The notes under the pieces are model-generated. The model ran no database searches and was not told the DNA's origin. It saw only the letters and a program-made list of their open reading frames with translations. Positions 60,347 to 64,000 of a stretch of 64,000 nucleotides of DNA are shown here, in pieces. Each line of letters opens with the position of its first letter. The stretch's first letter is position 1. This stretch comes from Collinsella aerofaciens (GTDB taxonomy: Bacteria > Actinomycetota > Coriobacteriia > Coriobacteriales > Coriobacteriaceae). Where the stretch lies: NCBI RefSeq assembly GCF_019131995.1, contig NZ_JAHONA010000002.1, forward strand, positions 62,001-126,000, given 5' to 3'. The translations under genes were made by a program, and so were the position numbers.

Positions 60347-61534
60347 ATGTTTAACACCATTATTATCACGGTCAAGACGCTGCTGCGCCGGCCGAGCACG
60401 TGGGTTTGGGGCGCGATCTTTCCCGTCGCGCTTTCCACGATGTTCATGTTTATGTTTGCGAATCTGAGCTCTGACGGCACGGTCGACCCGGTGCCGGTGG
60501 CTGTCGTGGCGGATGAGGCCTGGGGCGCCTCGACCTTTAAGGACGTGGCGACGTCGCTTGCCAAGGAAGGCGACGACCAGCTGCTCGAGATCCACGAGTG
60601 CGACGATGCAGCCGATGCGAACCGTGCGCTTAAGGCCGGCGAGGTCGCGGGCATCTATACGGTCGATGCCGCGGGCACGCCCAAGCTCACATTGCTTTCG
60701 AGCTATGACGGCTCACGTACGTCGTCGGTGCTCACCGACCGCAGCATCCTTGAGACGGTGGCAAGCTCGTATACGCAAAATGCCGAGCTCATGTCCCAGA
60801 TTGCCCAAGACAACCCGGCGGCGCTCGCCGACCCGGAGGCGGTTGCGCGCGCCCTGTCGCTCGAGGGTGGCACCCGCCGCGTAAGCCTGACACGCACCAC
60901 ACCCGATGGCACGGTCATCTACTACTACGCGCTCTTTGGCCTGGTCGCGATGATGTCTGCCGAGTTTGCCGCCTTGAGCGTCGTCGATTTGCAGCCCAAT
61001 CTGTCGGGCCTTGGCGCACGTCGCTGCGTGGGCGGCCTTTCCAAGACGGCGTCGCTGGCCGGTATCTTTGTGGGCTCGTGGCTGGTTTCCTTCGCTTCGA
61101 TGACGATTGCGATCGGCTACGTGCGCCTGGTTGTGGGCGTCGACTTTGGCGGGCGCGGTGGGCTGTGTCTGGTGGGCGGTGCCGCTTCCGCGCTTGCCGC
61201 CACGGGCCTGGGACTCTTTGTGGGCACGCTTCCCGTTAAGGGCGGCAAGGCGTCCAAATCCGGTATCCTCACGGGCTTTGCCACCACGTGCGCCCTGTTC
61301 GCCGGACTCTACGGCGAGCCGGCAATGGCGCTCGCCGATGACGTTGCCCGCGCCTGCCCGGCCGAGTGCTGGCTCAACCCCGTCAAGCTCATCTGCGACA
61401 TGTTCAACCGCCTGTATTTCTTTGAGGACCTGGGTCCCTTTGCCGTTCGCGCCGGCGCGCTGGTCCTTATGGCGCTGCTGTTCGTTGCCGCCGCCACGCT
61501 GATCTTTGGAAGGAGCCGCTATGAGCACCTTTAA
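60347..61534 (+). CDS. ABC-2 type permease (first of pair)
   Basis: A 395-residue permease with the ABC-2 layout: one N-terminal helix (about residues 22-42), a 150-residue extracytoplasmic region, and five or six helices in the C-terminal half (from VIYYYALFGLVAMMSAEFAA to LVLMALLFVAAATLIFG). Domain ABC2_membrane_3 is the best fit. It overlaps the next permease by 14 bases, and both use the same ATPase. Substrate is unknown; antimicrobial peptides or antibiotics are usual for this type. Confidence 0.88.
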   Translation: MFNTIIITVKTLLRRPSTWVWGAIFPVALSTMFMFMFANLSSDGTVDPVPVAVVADEAWGASTFKDVATSLAKEGDDQLLEIHECDDAADANRALKAGEVAGIYTVDAAGTPKLTLLSSYDGSRTSSVLTDRSILETVASSYTQNAELMSQIAQDNPAALADPEAVARALSLEGGTRRVSLTRTTPDGTVIYYYALFGLVAMMSAEFAALSVVDLQPNLSGLGARRCVGGLSKTASLAGIFVGSWLVSFASMTIAIGYVRLVVGVDFGGRGGLCLVGGAASALAATGLGLFVGTLPVKGGKASKSGILTGFATTCALFAGLYGEPAMALADDVARACPAECWLNPVKLICDMFNRLYFFEDLGPFAVRAGALVLMALLFVAAATLIFGRSRYEHL

Positions 61535-62726
61535 GACCGCGCTTCGCATGGCGCTGGCGCACCCGTTCTACCTGCTTATCTACACGGTGTTCATCTCGCT
61601 CATGGGCGTATTCATCGCGGCCTCGGTGAGCTGGAACTCGTCGCAGCTCACCGAGTACAAGCCCTACGATGCTAACGTGATCGTGGTCGACCGCGACGAC
61701 AGCGACCTTTCGCGTGCGCTTACCAAGCATCTGGGTTCGCGCTTTGAGCTGGTCACGGGCGTCGGCGACGACACCTACGACCTTGCGGACGCGCTCTCCA
61801 AGAGTAACAGCGCCAAGGGTAGCGCCGACTGCGTGTTCTTTATCCCGGAGGGGTTTGAGGGCGACCTCGTTGCAGCTGCCCGTGCGGGGGAGTCCCTGCC
61901 CAAACTCGATGTGACCTACGGTGCCGGCACCATGGCGGCGGCGCTTTCGTCTGCCGAGGCATCGCGCTGGATCTCGCTCGCGGGCGCTGCGGCGGCGTTT
62001 GAGCCCACTGCCTCCAACGGCGACGTTGCCAAGGCCGCTGAGCATGCCGCCGCCAAGCGCGCGGAGGTCCAGATCGAGCAGGTCAAGGTCGACTCGACGG
62101 CCGCCGCCACGCTCGAGTCGTATTTCAACTTTGGTGCGTACGCGATTATCTCGTCGGTCATCGTATCGGTGGGGTTGGTGTTCTCGGGCATGAACGAGCC
62201 CGAGCGCGTGCGTCGTATGGATGCCGGTCCAATCTCCGAGCGCCAGCGTTCGCTTGCCGTGTTTGCGGCCGCCGCCGTGCTCACCGTCTGTATCTGGTTT
62301 GTGTCGAGCATGATGGGCGTCGTGGGCTTTGCCGGCGCGGTTGCCGAGGTCGGCGTGGGTCGTGTGTGTCTGGCGCTGGCGGCGACGTTTGCCCTGGCGT
62401 GCACGCCTCTGGCCGTTGGCTTTGCCCTTTCGAGCCTGGGTGCGCGTGAGGAGCTGCTCAACGGTGTGGGCAACCTGCTCGGCATGCTCATGACGTTTTT
62501 GGGCGGCGCTTGGATGCCGCTGTCACTCATGGGCTCGGCCGTGCAGACGGTGGCGCACTTTGTGCCGACGTATTGGGTGAACGACGCGATCGGCAAGGCG
62601 CTCGCTTCGGACCTGACGTCTGCCGTGTTGGGCGACATCGCCTGCGATCTGGGCGTCACCGTGCTCTTCGCAGCAGCGATCGCCGCCGTAGGCCTAGCCC
62701 TCACGCACAACAAATCCCACGCCTAG
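61521..62726 (+). CDS. ABC-2 type permease (second of pair)
   Basis: A 401-residue paralogue of the preceding permease with the same arrangement: N-terminal helix FYLLIYTVFISLMGVFIAAS, extracytoplasmic region, then helices from FNFGAYAIISSVIVSVGLVF to VTVLFAAAIAAVGLAL. It likely forms a heterodimer with it. The ATG at 61521 follows AAGGAG. It is the last gene of the exporter operon; palindromic repeats follow directly. Confidence 0.88.
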   Translation: MSTFKTALRMALAHPFYLLIYTVFISLMGVFIAASVSWNSSQLTEYKPYDANVIVVDRDDSDLSRALTKHLGSRFELVTGVGDDTYDLADALSKSNSAKGSADCVFFIPEGFEGDLVAAARAGESLPKLDVTYGAGTMAAALSSAEASRWISLAGAAAAFEPTASNGDVAKAAEHAAAKRAEVQIEQVKVDSTAAATLESYFNFGAYAIISSVIVSVGLVFSGMNEPERVRRMDAGPISERQRSLAVFAAAAVLTVCIWFVSSMMGVVGFAGAVAEVGVGRVCLALAATFALACTPLAVGFALSSLGAREELLNGVGNLLGMLMTFLGGAWMPLSLMGSAVQTVAHFVPTYWVNDAIGKALASDLTSAVLGDIACDLGVTVLFAAAIAAVGLALTHNKSHA

Positions 62727-62734
62727 ACACCTAC

Positions 62735-62882
62735 TCATTGGGGACAGACTTAAACGACCAAAAGTATTCATTGGGGACAGACTTAAATGACTAGCCATCG
62801 GGGGCAGATAAGGAGCGTCCCCAACTGCCGGGTGGCGAAAGAGTGTCCCTTGCGACTAGTCATTTAAGAACGTCCCCAATGA
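62735..62882. repeat. Cluster of TTGGGGACAGACTTAAA repeats
   Basis: Direct copies at 62735-62758 and 62770-62795, and an inverted copy at 62857-62882 that pairs with the second (24 of 26 bases), so the segment can form a long hairpin around a GGGGGCAG/GTGTCCC region. The same arm occurs at 17571-17639. Confidence 0.8.
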
Positions 62883-62967
62883 CTAGTCTGAAATAAATCC
62901 CAAGCCTCGCTCCAAAATAGTTCGCCAAGGTTTACTATTACGCTCATAAAGTAGTACGAGGCTAACA

Positions 62968-63693
<726 letters not shown>

Positions 63694-63701
63694 GCGGCGC
63701 C

Positions 63702-64000
63702 ATGACACCTCTCGCAAAACGTCTCCCGCGCGAGCTGCGCCGCAATATCGGCAAGTACCTGGGCATCTTTTTGCTTATGTGCGGAAGCATCGCCCTCACG
63801 TCGGGCTTTTTGCTCGCAGCGCATTCCATCGGCTGCCTTATCGACGACATGCGCGATGCGTACACGATTGAGGACGGCCGCGTGACCACCTCCTTCGAGG
63901 CTACCAAAGACCAGCTCAAGGCCGCCGAGGATGCAGCCGGCGACGTCGGTGGCGTCACGCTCTACAAGAATTTCTCCATCGACGCCATCATCAAAAAGGC
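63702..64000 (+). CDS. FtsX/MacB-type ABC permease (3' end outside window)
   Basis: The open reading frame runs to the window end. It begins MTPLAKRLPRELRRNIGKYL, then a hydrophobic helix (GIFLLMCGSIALTSGFLLAA), then the start of an extracytoplasmic domain (YTIEDGRVTTSFEA). This N-terminal layout and the preceding MacB-type ATPase indicate an FtsX-like permease, perhaps for peptide or lipid export or envelope signalling. Only about 99 residues are visible, so the substrate and the total length cannot be judged. Confidence 0.8.
   Translation, partial: MTPLAKRLPRELRRNIGKYLGIFLLMCGSIALTSGFLLAAHSIGCLIDDMRDAYTIEDGRVTTSFEATKDQLKAAEDAAGDVGGVTLYKNFSIDAIIKK

Overview
The window looks like chromosome of a Gram-positive, high-GC, strictly anaerobic gut Coriobacteriia member, most likely Collinsella. 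This is an inference from gene content: sortase and LPxTG-type surface proteins, a Bacillus-type Fe-S PurF, NfnAB, an Ech-type [NiFe] hydrogenase, an ECF vitamin transporter, and many intergenic palindromes. No taxonomic marker such as rRNA is present. The ends are cut inside genes: a cell-wall glycoside hydrolase on the left and an FtsX-type permease on the right.

Layout. 1-5867: C-terminal 1950 or so residues of a multidomain GH31 surface enzyme ending in an IPNTG sorting signal. 6157-13365: purE, a class B-like sortase, a MoaE-like protein, a CmpB-type membrane protein, then purF, purM and purN. 13641-17494: an AlbA_2/RecG-like regulator, an orphan PTS EIIA, a PrsA-like foldase and YqeY. 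17745-20774: a polar amino-acid ABC importer, followed by a cytidylate-kinase-like protein. 21571-29333, all minus strand: NfnAB, pth, a predicted nuclease inside a possible inserted module, prs and glmU. 29527-32781: ECF transporter (EcfT, double ATPase, S component). 32932-39508: xth, a sirtuin, a FolP-FolK fusion, a degenerate BirA-like protein, an AAA/DUF4143 ATPase and coaX. 39706-40590: initiator tRNA and an IS200-type element. 40995-43025: a two-domain old-yellow-enzyme reductase. 43466-49804: an orphan transposase-type HTH gene and a complete Ech hydrogenase operon with EchA and EchB fused. 50512-56820: a 2102-residue VWA/isopeptide-repeat adhesin ending in LPTTG. 57429-64000: a NarL-type two-component system divergent from an ABC-2 exporter, then a MacB/FtsX-type ABC system.

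How genes work together. prs, purE and purFMN make PRPP and use it for purines. NfnAB and Ech couple NAD(P)H, ferredoxin, H2 and ion gradients, as expected for a fermenting anaerobe. The sortase may attach surface proteins such as the GH31 enzyme and the adhesin. The two-component system probably controls the divergent exporter.

The most unusual feature is the intergenic DNA. Nearly every larger gap holds a long inverted repeat, and there are at least nine sequence families. The best examples are two palindrome-plus-spacer blocks on either side of the adhesin, two 200-bp elements with the same ends on either side of a nuclease gene inside the glmU-prs-pth cluster, a hairpin trio around an AAA ATPase, and three tandem palindromes of about 81 bp upstream of the reductase.
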